Shown: positions 43,198-53,307, counted from the stretch's first letter. The stretch: DNA of 64,000 nt from Eunapius fragilis (GCA_963681505.1 OY811971.1:23017462-23081461); one strand, 5' to 3'. A program made the numbers and translations. The notes: generated by a model not told the origin, from the letters alone.

Positions 43198-44674
43198 TAC
43201 AAGGCCGATCCCGAAAAGAAGAAGGCCTCTGTACGCGACAGCTACAACGCAGATATTGAATCTAAGCGATCTGCCAAAAGGTGGCGATATGAAGAGGACC
43301 TCGAGGAGAGCCGTGCTGCTAAGAGGTGGCGATATGAAGAGGACCTCGAGGAGAACCGTGCTGCTAAAAGGCGGCGATATGAAGAGGACCTCGAGGAGAG
43401 CTGTGCTGCTAAAAGGCGGCGATATGAAGAGGACCTCGAGGAGAACCGTGCTGCTAAAAGGCGGCGATATGAAGAGGACCTCGAGGAGAACCGTGCTGCT
43501 AAAAGGCGGCTATATGAAGAGGACCTCGAGGAGAACCGTGCTGCTAAAAGGTGGCGATATGAAGAGGACCTCGAGGAGAACCGTGCTGCTAAAAAGTGGC
43601 GATACGAAGAGGACCTCGAGGAGAACCGTGCTGCTAAAAGGCGGCGATATGAAGAGGACCTCGAGGAGAACCGTGCTGCTAAAAGGCGGCGATATGAAGA
43701 GGACCTCGAGGAGAACCGTGCTGCTAAAAGGCGGCGATATGAAGAGGACCTCGAGGAGAACCGTGCTGCTAAAAGGCGGCTATATGAAGAGGACCTCGAG
43801 GAGAACCGTGCTGCTAAAAGGCGGCGATATGAAGAGAACCTCGAGGAGAACCGTGCTGTTAAAAAGTGGCGATACGAAGAGGACCTCAAGGAGAACCGTG
43901 CTGCTAAAAGGCGGCGATATGAAGAGGACCTCGAGGAGAACCATGCTGCTAAAAGGCGGCGATATGAAGAGGACCTCGAGGGAAACCGCGCTGCTAATAG
44001 GCAGAAATACGAGGACAATTCAGCTGCCATTAAAGCATCTAAAAGGAGTCGGTATTGGAATGACCCCGCTGTCCGATTGGCTAAATGTGCTTCCGAGAGG
44101 ACGCGGTACCGCAGGGGTCACAGCACTACCACTACCACCCAAAGGTATGTTATGGCATGTTGTATTAACATTAAAAAGCTGTGCATGCAACATTTGTAGA
44201 GCATAGTCGGGCGGTGTTTGGTCGGGCTTGTCACCCTACTACCTGACCAAACGCGGTAGTAGGGCCCGCACAACTATGTACAGCACGGATCTGCACAAAA
44301 CCATTCACTTCACATGTAAAGCATGCAACTGTGTGTACAGTAGTAGTGTCTATTGTTTTAATCTGATGTATAAAAAGGCTTCCTTATGTGAAGGCTTCCT
44401 TATCTGTCTAGCCATGTACATATGTTGCAACTGTATGAATATAATTACAGTTGCAAGGGCTGAGAACTATAGGTGAAATGAAAATAACTGCAACCTTATC
44501 CTTCTCCCATATAGCTACTCCTTGTATGAACCCAAATCTCATGCACTAATGGAGCTTCTAAGTGAAGTAAATGATGCTTTTTGTAAGTCTCATCCATTGC
44601 TAGCTCAAAAGGTTGTTACTAGATCTGCCCATGCAGCAGTAAGTAAGATTGGGGCAGAGGCATTGGTTTTCTAA
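43171..44674 (+). CDS. Charged 15-residue-repeat protein, two exons, 5' truncated
   Basis: Exon 43171-44144 (donor CAAAG|GTATGT) joins in frame (phase 2) to 44515-44674 (acceptor CATATAG), giving about 377 residues. The order is YKADPEKKKASVRDS, then about 16 copies of a 45-bp unit encoding RRRYEEDLEENRAAK. Next come a divergent end (DNSAAIKASKRSRYWNDP, KCASERTRYRRGH) and a second-exon tail (LYEPKSHALMELLSEVNDAF, KVVTRSAHAAVSKIG). Alternating acidic and basic blocks predict a stable single alpha helix of ER/K type. The ATG at 43171 lies inside the flanking segmental duplication. The better N-terminus seen at 33022 is missing here, so this copy is probably 5' truncated. Function unknown; similar repeats occur at the N-terminus of some Helitron-encoded proteins, but nothing else supports that. 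Confidence 0.65.
44203..44278. mobile_element. Family K palindromic MITE (cassette copy)
   Basis: Diverged version of 31469-31550 (ATAGTCGGGCGG, TTTGGTCGGGCTTGTC, GACCAAACGCGGTAGTAGGG) at the homologous position in intron 1 of the charged-repeat gene. The insertion therefore predates cassette duplication. Confidence 0.7.
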
Positions 44675-45193
44675 AGCACATGTATCAATTCATGATACAT
44701 GCAAAAGTGTGGTATTCACCTAACTTAAGCCAATCTCATGTACATTTCAAGTGCTTTGTCCATTGTACACACCACCAGCACTAGCAGCAGACTTTCTTGC
44801 CACCACATGCCACCAATAGTCTTGTACTTTGGCAAATCAACTTGTTATAGCTACCATAAGGTACTTCTACTCTCACATTTATGTAGTGAAAAATTCAGAC
44901 ATTCTGCCCACACTCATAACATGCAGACCCTGTCCACAGATATTACTCATCTGAAAACATATCCTTATCAATCTGCATGGTGCCATGTTATCCCAGATCT
45001 ACATGCAGTCATGTAGTTCACTTCCTGAGTTCCCACACTATCCAGCTTTACTTCATGTAGGCTATACACCTCCATGTTTAGATTGGAGCCTTTTCAAATT
45101 TGACCAATAACATTTTAGCACATGCCGTTAATATGATGGAATTGGACCAATAGAAATATAGCACAGTCTGTACACGTGTTAAGGCTTTGCAGG

Positions 45194-45200
45194 TATAAAA
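45194..45200 (+). promoter_or_regulatory. TATA box of the proline-rich gene
   Basis: GGTATAAAAGTCAGTC lies about 30 bases upstream of CACCCGCTGAATTATAG, the likely start of a short non-coding exon. That exon ends at a GAG|GTAAGAATTT donor (about 45245). The intron then runs to the acceptor at 45355-45356, immediately before the ATG. The arrangement is conserved in the copy at 31.1 kb. Confidence 0.7.
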
Positions 45201-45356
45201 GTCAGTCATGCACCCGCTGAATTATAGTGCACTTTGCAAAAAGAGGTAAGAATTTAATAATATACTCTATGTGGATTCACGTGTAAACTTGCTTGAAAAA
45301 AGAATAAGGTAAAAATTTTTAAAATCATACTCTCAGTCTCTGTCACGTACATGTAG

Positions 45357-46010
45357 ATGTCAGCTGAAGACCTTACGGGTTTTTTTAATCAAGAGGGGTC
45401 GGAGGAGGAAGAGGATGACATACATCGTCCGACTCCTCTCCCCTTCACCCCGCCACCTCCAGAAGCCCCGCCACTCCTACCACCACCAGCAGCACTGCCC
45501 CCACCACCACTACCAGCAGCGCTACCAACGCCGGCACCACCAGCGCTACCCCCGCCAGCACCACCAGCGCTGCCCCCGCCGGCACCACCAGCGCTGCCCC
45601 CGCCGGCACCACCAGCGCTGACCCCGCCAGCACCACCAGCGCTACCCCCGCCAGCACCACCAGCGCTGCCCCCGCCGGCACCACCAGCGCTGACCCCGCC
45701 GGCACCACCAGCGCTACCCCCGCCGGCACCACCAGCGCTGACCCCGCCGGTGTTCCTGGCGGAACAACAAGCAGGGATAATCCCGCCACCACCACCACCA
45801 GCTGCGCTCCCGCTGGTACCACCGCCGACTGTGCTCCCTCCCTGGCCTGCATGGCCACTGCCACCCTGGCAGAATGCAGCATGGCGGGGAGGCCGGGGAG
45901 GAGGACGTCCCCGCAGGAGACGAGGGCGCGGGCGAGGACAATTAACAATAAACACTACTACTTCATATAATTATAATTATAATTATTTAAGTTATTTGTT
46001 ATTGCATTAA
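45357..46010 (+). CDS. Acidic-headed, Pro/Ala-repeat protein with Arg/Gly-rich C-terminus
   Basis: 217 residues. The ATG is the first codon after a conserved splice acceptor (ACATGTAG). An acidic head (GFFNQEGSEEEEDDIHRPTP) is followed by PPALPPPA-type repeats of seven residues (about residues 55-130). Next are more proline runs, a WPAWPLPPWQ segment, and a basic tail RGGRGGGRPRRRRGRGRGQ of the RGG type, which often binds nucleic acid. It has no signal peptide or membrane span, so it is probably intracellular and disordered. The charged-repeat gene lies upstream on the same strand. Because both are repeated together at 30.1-31.9 kb, they may belong to one duplicated unit or a transposon. Function unknown. 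Confidence 0.65.
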   Translation: MSAEDLTGFFNQEGSEEEEDDIHRPTPLPFTPPPPEAPPLLPPPAALPPPPLPAALPTPAPPALPPPAPPALPPPAPPALPPPAPPALTPPAPPALPPPAPPALPPPAPPALTPPAPPALPPPAPPALTPPVFLAEQQAGIIPPPPPPAALPLVPPPTVLPPWPAWPLPPWQNAAWRGGRGGGRPRRRRGRGRGQLTINTTTSYNYNYNYLSYLLLH

Positions 46011-46082
46011 GAGATAAAAGGGATCGTCCAAATTATATATGCTCTTCCTACATTTCATCGACGGTGATAAAAAACCTATGAA

Positions 46083-46373
46083 ACAAGTAAATAAAAACAT
46101 TCTCTAACGAGAGAGTTGTTGGTATATAGGATTGACCAATGGTGGTGTAAAAAGCACAGAAACAAGAGTGACAGAAATTTTACTGGAAAATTGAAATAGG
46201 CCTATATTTAGCACACAATATAACACACATGCCTGAGTAATGGGCTAAATATAGGCCTATTTCAATTTTCCAGTAAAATTTCTGTCACTCTTGTTTCCGT
46301 GCTTTTTACACCACCATTGGTCAATCCTATATACCAACAACTCTCTCGTTAGAGAATGTTTTTATTTACTTGT
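46083..46373. mobile_element. Foldback MITE family A, best-preserved copy
   Basis: Near-perfect 291-bp palindrome: ACAAGTAAATAAAAACATTC at left, complement at right, loop near 46215-46240. It lies 73 bp past the proline-rich gene's stop and is shared with the 30-kb copy. Confidence 0.85.
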
Positions 46374-46590
46374 ATTATTAATTAATTACAGCTGACAAAA
46401 CTATTGGAGCAATTACGTGCATCTTTATGGCATTGTAATTGTTCTTTTTTTTTTTTTTTTTTTTTTGTTGTTATTATATATAGGTCATACCATAAGGCCG
46501 GCGAAAATGAGCTATGGAGGAAAGAAGGCGCGGTATATGTATATGTTTGTAGCAATGAGGGCCTAGCTATTTTATAAACTCTGACAATAC

Positions 46591-46856
46591 ACAAGGAGCT
46601 AAAAACATTCTCTATGAAATGTTGGTGAGATATAGGATATGAAGGCAATGGTGGTGTAAAACGAAGGAAGCAAGCTAGGGCCTGTAATAGTAAGGGAAAA
46701 AGTCATAGTCCTATATATTTAGCCCGTTAGTAGCACATACTATGCTCATGTGCTACTATGGCTTTTTCCCTTACTATTACAGACCTGCTTTTTACACTAC
46801 CATGGCTTTCAAATCCTCAACTTCTCGGCATATAGAGAATGTTTTTCGTTACTTGT
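46591..46856. mobile_element. Foldback MITE family A, diverged copy
   Basis: Arms pair over most of the length (CTAAAAACATTCTCTATG, GTAATAGTAAGGGAAAAAG and complements). The right flank continues into sequence (TTTCATAGATTTCTTTCTC to about 47050) that recurs inverted at 49740-49848. The element family is therefore longer than its palindromic core. A degenerate half of family C follows at about 47070-47175. Confidence 0.7.
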
Positions 46857-47178
46857 TTCATAGATTTCTTTCTCATCAGTATCTAATTTTACATCTTACA
46901 CTGACCGTGTACATATAGTTGATTGTAAATCATTTGCTACTGCTCCTGTAGTTTTCTGGTTTGGTATCGACAATTCTAGTCTAAACTTGTCAAGATTTTG
47001 ATACGAGCAGCATTAATACGGCCCAAATATAACATTACAATATACAATCGACTATTTGATCACATAGGCACCAGCCAATTCTGAAGCTATTGGTGAACTT
47101 TCCATTCTTTAAATGTGTCAGGTTATGCGTGGTCAAGAGGAGAAAATTTCCGGGTCTGGGTACGAGGACGGGCAGTTC

Positions 47179-47506
47179 CAGGGGCGGATCCAGGAAATTT
47201 AAAACGGGGGGGGGGGGGGGGGGGGGGCACCTACAATGAAAAGTTACAATAAAGTGAGAAATGGGCGTAGTTAACCGAAAGGAGGTGGGTGCGGGAGGGG
47301 GATATGCCCCCTCCCCCGCGAAGCGCGGACGCTTGTGGTAGCTGTACGTTCAAAATGCAATTTAAAACGCTTTATTGCGCGACTATGAATATATACTTAG
47401 ACGAACGAAAGAAGGGGGGGGGGGGGGGGGGGGCACGTGCCCCCGGTGCCCCCCCCCCCCCCCCCCCCCCCCCCCTCCTCCTTTCTAAATTCCTGGATCC
47501 GCCCTG
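47179..47506. mobile_element. Family J element (CAGGGGCGGATCC ends) with two homopolymer runs
   Basis: CAGGGGCGGATCCAGGAAAT at left and TTCCTGGATCCGCCCTG at right. Inside are poly-G runs (47205-47227, 47416-47432) and a poly-C run (47448-47475). It has no transposase and no exact target duplication was visible. Confidence 0.75.
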
Positions 47507-47698
47507 CTATTTATAGCAACATACTTGGTGACGTTAGTCACTTGATATAGTTAGTTATAGCAACATACTTGGAGACGTTAGTTACTTATTACAAATTCTC
47601 TGATAGCAAATATGGGAGATATGAATTTAATTTAAAAAATATGTCTGCATGGCAATAAAATCACGCGCTGTACACGACACTCTATATCATCAGCAGAG

Positions 47699-48601
47699 AT
47701 GTCTGACAGTAAAAAACCAGTGGTGTTCGTTCTTGGCGCAAACGGCGGTAACATCGGCCCTCCGACGCTCGCTGCCCTGTCCGCCAAATACGCCGATAGG
47801 GTCGAAATACGAGCGGGCACTCGAAATCCCGCCAGCGCGGAGAGGCTGAAAAGTCTACCTAACGTCTCCGTCGTAGCCGCGGCCATGGCGGACAGGGAAA
47901 ACCTACCCTCCACCCTGAGCGGTGTGGATGCCTTGTTCATCGTGACTCCTTGCATATGTAACAGGGCGGAGGTGGTCGTCACTACAGCGGAGATAGCCCG
48001 GGATGCGGGGGTCAGATTCATCATGCTCGTCAGCGTCCTAACGGCAGATCTCGCCGACACTGTATTCGGAGCCCAGTTCAAGAAGATCGAGGAGGACATT
48101 TCACGAATAGGGGTCCCTTACTGCTTTCTCCGCCTCCCGTACTTTGCGGAGAATCACTTGATCCTTAACAAGGAAAACATGAAGTCGGAGTCAACCTTTC
48201 GCTGTCCAGTCGACCCCGATAAGCCCTTCACTCCGGTCACCACGAGCGATTGCGGTAACGCTGCCGCCGCGATCTTGGCGGACTGGAGCCGGCACGGAAA
48301 CAAAACGTACAAGATCATCAGTCACAGGAGTACCTTCGGCGAGGTGACCGAGGCCATCGGCGAAGCTCTCGGAAGGGAAATACGATACGTCCGAGTCACC
48401 TACGAGACAGGAAAGGCGATGCTGGTCGTTAGCTATAAGGAGGAATGGAAGGCAGATGGGATTACTGAATTGTTTCGGTTGATTGATGATGGATCACCTA
48501 TTACAAATGAGGCGGACGTTTCGGATTACTTTAGAATTACTAATGAACGACCAACAGATTTGAAGACATGGGCTTCCAAAGTAACTGGAAGTTTAATGTG
48601 A
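47699..48601 (+). CDS. NmrA-like / atypical short-chain NAD(P)-binding oxidoreductase
   Basis: 300 residues, single exon. A Rossmann start, KKPVVFVLGANGGNIGPPTL, gives the dinucleotide motif, with one extra glycine relative to the usual GATGxxG spacing. It continues with EIRAGTRNP, ALFIVTP (strand 4) and RFIMLVSVL. A Y/K pair of classical dehydrogenases is not obvious, as in the NmrA/HSCARG subgroup, which sense redox state or reduce quinones. Length fits the family. Codons up to about 48430 are markedly GC-rich against AT-rich surroundings; the last 170 bases return to local composition. That, and the lack of introns, suggests acquisition from a bacterium or retroposition. Substrate unknown. 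Confidence 0.85.
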   Translation: MSDSKKPVVFVLGANGGNIGPPTLAALSAKYADRVEIRAGTRNPASAERLKSLPNVSVVAAAMADRENLPSTLSGVDALFIVTPCICNRAEVVVTTAEIARDAGVRFIMLVSVLTADLADTVFGAQFKKIEEDISRIGVPYCFLRLPYFAENHLILNKENMKSESTFRCPVDPDKPFTPVTTSDCGNAAAAILADWSRHGNKTYKIISHRSTFGEVTEAIGEALGREIRYVRVTYETGKAMLVVSYKEEWKADGITELFRLIDDGSPITNEADVSDYFRITNERPTDLKTWASKVTGSLM

Positions 48602-48699
48602 GCTGAAACTTGAATGCAGTATTTTAAAATGATGCAGAAAGAATTTACAAACTGCATGGTATGTAAATTTTTATTTCTTAAAATAAGTCGGAGTATACG

Positions 48700-48987
48700 T
48701 TAGCCATAAGAATTATAATGCAATACTTTTATTTTGGGGCTATAATAATGAACTTCCCAAATTGCTCCCAGTGTCCTACCGTACCAATTAGCACTCAGAG
48801 AAGGAACACATCCGTCCTTTATCAACTGTATTTTCTCTAAAGCTGCAGTCATGTCTTTTTGCGTGCACGGATCTTTATCTTGAATTGGGAGTGATTGAAT
48901 TTTGACCAAGACAGCTAACAGATGGGCTTCAAATTTTGCCTGGTTTAGTACCATGGCGTGCATAGCATCAGTGGTGAGATGAATCAC
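48700..48987 (-). other. Unidentified minus-strand ORF, possibly repeat-derived
   Basis: 95 codons with protein-like composition (MIHLTTDAMHAMVLNQAKFE, TAALEKIQLIKDG). The region just upstream on the same strand (49018-49120) is one of two copies of a local duplication (the other at 49470-49575). Short similar frames continue to about 49690 with stops. It probably derives from a decayed repeat-encoded gene; family unknown. Confidence 0.3.
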
Positions 48988-49017
48988 ACTAGCTGGGTCA
49001 TTAAATCCACATAGGTC

Positions 49018-49575
49018 AAGTGGCGATCAAATACACACTCTCCAGTGATACCTGTGTCTTTAGCTACACTTTTCTGCCTTGGTTGCAGCAGTGTCAGCAC
49101 TAATTCCGTATTGTAGGTTTCCACCGCGCACTAGTCCGGGTTTGCACCGCGCACAAATTGATGTTTGCACCGCACACTAGTCGAGGTTTGAACCGCGCAT
49201 TAATTGAGGTTTGCACCCCGCACTAGTTGTGGTTTGCACCCCACACTAGTTGAGGATTGCACAGCGCACTTTTTTAGTTGAGATTTGCACAGCACACAGC
49301 CCACTGATATTCATGGCCCAGTTTATTTAATATCGTATTAAAGCGCAGTGCACGCTGGCAGGTGGAAGGTCTCACTTCTAACTTCTTATGGCTAAATGCT
49401 GCACCGAAACGATCCAGAAGGTTGAGAGTAAGCTGAAAACATGGGCGTGTTGTAAACTTGTAAGTACATGTGACGATCAAATATACACTCTCCAGTGACA
49501 CCTGTGTCTTTAGCTATACTTTTCTGCCTTGGTTGCAGCAGTGTCGGCACTAATTCCGTATTGGAGGTTAATACC
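49018..49575. repeat. Local direct duplication flanking a GCACTAGTTGAGGTTTGCAC minisatellite
   Basis: A 100-bp segment (GCGATCAAATACACACTCTCC to ATTCCGTATTG) occurs at about 49020-49118 and again at 49472-49565. Directly after the first copy, 49118-49300 holds seven or eight units of 22-25 bp built on GCACTAGTTGAGGTTTGCAC with many variants. Confidence 0.75.
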
Positions 49576-49848
49576 AGGATCACAATTTTCACGTGGATGT
49601 CGGTACCGGTATTTGAAATTCCATATAGTAATCTCAGCAGCATAAGTATTGGTACCACTTACACAAAGCACCTTCTACACCCACTGATCGTTTAGCTAGT
49701 TGTTCTAAACTAAACGGTTCTTTTCTAGGATCAAATAGTCTTGGTAATGGTATTATTATATTTGGGCCATACTAAACGCTACACGATTTACAATCAACTA
49801 TACGGTCAGTGTAAGACGTATAATTAGATATGAGAAAAAATCTATGAA

Positions 49849-50266
49849 ACAAGTAACTAAAAACATTCTCTATGAGAAAGTTGGTGAGATCTATAGGATT
49901 TGAATGAAATAGTAGTGTACAAGCAAGGAAACAAGATCTGCAATAGTACTAAGGGAAAATGTCATGAACATAGTATATACAACTAATGGCTTAATACAGT
50001 CTTCCCCCGTTAGTAGCGCCGTGTTTATTCCCTGAGCTACTACCATACTTAGGGCATAGATTGCACATTGTAGACATAGATACTATGTGGTACCTGCGAC
50101 AACCATGAATATAATTTATATTTTCAATACATCTAACGAGGGAATGCGCTACTACTTAACGAGGTTAGACTGTATGCATGTTTCTTCACTTGCTTCATAC
50201 ACCGCCATTGCCTTTAAATCCTATGTCTCACCAACGTACTCATAGAGAATGTTTCTAGTTACTTGC
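49849..50266. mobile_element. Foldback MITE family A interrupted by a pogo-like MITE
   Basis: The left end ACAAGTAACTAAAAACATTC and right end GAATGTTTCTAGTTACTTGC are the family termini. The arms are diverged, and the loop region holds the insertion at 49997-50172. Confidence 0.7.
49997..50172. mobile_element. pogo/Tigger-like MITE, TA target
   Basis: A TA dinucleotide flanks both sides. The ends CAGTCTTCCCCCGTTAGTAG and the complement of CTACTACTTAACGAGGTTAG fit the CAGT...CCTCGTTA inverted repeats known for pogo/Tigger elements. 176 bp, no ORF. Confidence 0.65.
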
Positions 50267-51769
50267 AGAGCCATTAGATAAAGTGCATTAGGGTATGTAA
50301 CCTTTTTTATAAATCAAAATCGATTATTTCGACTATGAAAAAAAGTCCAATCGATTTTTCAGGTCCACAGCAACTTGCAAATCGGCTAGTAGAAACTATA
50401 AATCGATTTTGGCGATTAATGCACTATTAATTTGCCAACGATTACCTAGGTTTTTCCAGGTTTATCCTTTTTTTTTAAATAATGGCACGATAAATCACAG
50501 TTTCTCATGTCTAATATTAGTACAGCCAGTTTTATTGCTCATCAGTTACTTATGCCAACTTAAAATCATTAAAACAACAAAGATTGTACCCACAGGGACT
50601 AGGAACGATGTGCATGCCAATATTACGCCAAACCCATGATTCAATGGCGGCGGATTGTGACCCGCAAGCATTTTTTTTTCATCGAATAACACATGGTTAT
50701 ATGTTTCCCCGCTACCATAATATTCAGTACTAAGAGTGGGAGAAGTAAGATTTAGTTTACTGAGATAAAAATGAAAATGAACAGTTTGTCCATCCCGCAG
50801 CTTGCGCTAATTTCTTGTACAAAATGCCTTAAACACGTACAAGTATCATACCTATCCGCCACAATTGGCAGTTATAATCCATTATTCGCCCCCATTATAC
50901 AATTCAATAAGTACTGAGCAGTGCCAGCTAGACACTTCATGGTGGAACACCGCTCCACGCATATGACAAAGCCGCCAGTCGAGACACGTACGACGTCATG
51001 GCCGAACGTCTGGAAACAAGCCAGTGTACCGTGCAAAAGAATACGTAGCGCGTTGATTAATCCACACGTACAATACGTGCGAACGTATATGTATATTTAA
51101 ATAGCCGTGCCCAGGGCCCCACCGCGTATATTGACGGAGGGCACTGATGGTTACCTTTCAGCCGGGTCCCCAGACGTGCGACTATACATCATAATGTTTC
51201 TTTTTTAACCCGTTAGTATGCCTTTGTGCAGGCGGGAACAGCGAAGGGCATATTAAAAGGGGTAATCGATTTGCTACCGATTTTTGCATATGAAGGAAAC
51301 GAATATCGACTATAATTGCGACTATGAAAAACAGAATCGGTTATTTCGACTAAAGGAAATTCTGCAATCGGTAACCTGCTATTCTACTAAGCGCATAGTC
51401 GACCGAATAGGTAATCGCGAATAACCGATTAACCTACAAAACCTGAAAATCGGTTGCACACCCTAAGTGCATGCACAGTGGGGTGGTAGAGTTATAACCA
51501 CAACTGGTTCGAAAAGCACAACCTTTCTTTATTAATGGAATTCGCTTTCTGCAGGCACAGAGAGTTTAACCTCCAACCTATTTACATTTCATCTAACTCA
51601 GCTACAGAAAACACATGTATATTCATAACATGCCGGTGCTAAATATTTCTTCGCCCCTTTGATTCGCGCAATGTCGCTAAATTTTCCACTGCTTCATGGC
51701 GCTATTCAGCACGCATAAGGGTTGCCTATAACAACCAAGCTGACCATTTAATTCGTTATATATTTATTT
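50267..51769. other. Intergenic with AATCGATTATT-type internal repeats
   Basis: Two blocks (50320-50420 and 51260-51450) share repeated AATCGATT, GGTAATCGA and GACTATGAAAAA motifs in opposite arrangement. They could be ends of a roughly 1.1-kb element. No gene recognised. Confidence 0.35.
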
Positions 51770-51955
51770 GGAACTGTGTCCAGCAAAATCACCCTTCTGG
51801 ATAGTTTTTCAAGTTTTCAAATTTTTTGATTTTCCGTGAACTCCAAAGAGGTGCTATCAAATGGTCCTTACGCATTCTAAATTGGACTATCCATCATAAA
51901 GTTATTAGGCACTGAATTTATAATTAGTCATACATTTCAATTTGAGCCTTTACTA
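51770..51955 (-). mobile_element. MITE family E, copy 4, truncated
   Basis: It begins GGAACTGTGTCCAGCAAAAT and follows the family, in the orientation of copy 2, to the GTCATACATTTCAATTTGAG block, then loses similarity. The other terminus is missing. Confidence 0.7.
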
Positions 51956-52269
51956 CGCATAGTATGGCGCTCACAATTTGCACTTACAGTTGCAAAAATG
52001 TAAAACCTATGCCGTGCTTTATTTTTACAGCAACAAGAAGCGGATATATTAACGAGGGTAGGAATCAATGAGCACATATTTTCTGCACTAATGATATAAA
52101 GTTATAAATCTCCTACATAGTGCTGACACCGATTGCGTTTTCGTGTAAATTTTACATTGCACCTGTGATTCGCAAATTTCGCCGCTTCTGACATCAGCAA
52201 CGGCTATCTTGCATGCCTTTACATAAATTTGTCATTTTTCTCCTGGCCAGTTTGTGTTAACATAGATCT

Positions 52270-53307
52270 ATGGAGGCAAATATAACAGATTATGAAACTC
52301 AATGCATGAAAAGTTACAATTCCTGCTGGGAGAAGACACTCTATTGTTCAAACTCGTCAATCACTCCATTTCTACCGCTACTGCAAGTATTGCTGCTGTC
52401 AATTTACTTCGCGTTGGGGTTATGTCTGAACAGCTTCATCATTTTCCTGGTACTGGCATACGAAGAATTACATCGGAGGGAGTTCGTTATAGTCCTTATA
52501 GTTGTCATAACCGATCTTCTAACCGTCACTTGTCTGTTCCCTGTTTTCATCATTACAAGGTCTACCAGCTTGTGGGTTCACCTTGGACCTGTGGGATGCT
52601 CGTTTTTTGGCTTTATCCAATTTTTCTTCATTTCATTCCGCTACATTGCTATGTTCTTACTTTCGTTCGACCGGTTCAACATGGTATTCTTTCCGTTTAC
52701 GTACCCGTTACGCGGTACCAAGGTGATGATTCCGTTGACCGCAGTTGTGTCGATGCTTTTGCTACTACTTGCAGTACTACCGCTCTTCTTACAATGCTAT
52801 GGCTACCAGTTCACCAACGGCTATTGTACCGTAATTTCAAGCTGTTCTCGAGGGTGCCTCGCGAATAGGTTCATTAATGATATCGTTACGTATCTCCTTG
52901 GGGCAATTCTACCCGTCATATTCTATTCTCTAATGTTTATGAAATCAAAATATCTGGACAGGAAGAATAAGGCAATAGGTGCTGTTGTTTCTGATGCTGT
53001 AGCTGAAGAATCACACAGACGAGCCAGAAATACGTACTTGTTGCTGTTTGTGACCCTCATTGGATTTTCGATTCCTCAAGTCGCCGGATTACTGGTGAAG
53101 CCATTCGTTATGCCTCAGCCGTACGACAACTACATGTATATTGCTTTTAGTGTGACGCTATTATACACAGTAGTCATCCTGGATCCGTTGGTCATAATGA
53201 AACACCAAGATGTGAAGCGTTGCTCGCTAAAAACACTGCAGGTGCTGAAGAAACGAGTTCGAGAACTTTTTCCTGCTACTGCCGTTCATCCAGGTCCAAG
53301 AAATTAA
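52270..53307 (+). CDS. Rhodopsin-class G-protein-coupled receptor, orphan
   Basis: 345 residues, single exon. The N-terminus has glycosylation sites (NIT, NSSI). There are seven hydrophobic spans: about 33-62 with GLCLNSFI (the helix-1 Asn), 71-97 with VVITDLL (the helix-2 Asp), 108-134, 151-175, 203-225, 255-278 and 288-310. The helix-3 end reads LLSFDRFN, a DRF in place of DRY. Cysteines in GCSFFGF and in the second extracellular loop allow the usual disulphide. Helix 6 lacks CWxP (GFSIPQV), and helix 7 has DPLVIM in place of NPxxY. These departures fit divergent receptor families of early animals. The ligand is unknown. TATAAA-like sequences occur near 52094, and AATAAA overlaps the stop codon. 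It would act in the plasma membrane through G proteins. Confidence 0.85.
   Translation: MEANITDYETQCMKSYNSCWEKTLYCSNSSITPFLPLLQVLLLSIYFALGLCLNSFIIFLVLAYEELHRREFVIVLIVVITDLLTVTCLFPVFIITRSTSLWVHLGPVGCSFFGFIQFFFISFRYIAMFLLSFDRFNMVFFPFTYPLRGTKVMIPLTAVVSMLLLLLAVLPLFLQCYGYQFTNGYCTVISSCSRGCLANRFINDIVTYLLGAILPVIFYSLMFMKSKYLDRKNKAIGAVVSDAVAEESHRRARNTYLLLFVTLIGFSIPQVAGLLVKPFVMPQPYDNYMYIAFSVTLLYTVVILDPLVIMKHQDVKRCSLKTLQVLKKRVRELFPATAVHPGPRN

Noticed and set aside
43242-44206. Second plus frame and minus frame over the 45-bp repeat
   Set aside because: Same reason: a 45-bp unit keeps all phases open. The chosen frame alone joins the conserved N- and C-terminal segments through a phase-matched intron.
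45389-45955. Minus-strand Gly/Ala-rich open frames opposite the proline-rich gene
   Set aside because: They are antisense shadows of a CCN repeat. The plus frame has the TATA box, leader intron and ATG.
49997-50172. CRISPR-like or tRNA-like structure near 50 kb and elsewhere
   Set aside because: The repeats are inverted termini of a MITE. No regularly spaced direct repeats exist, and no T-loop/acceptor pairing typical of tRNA was found anywhere.
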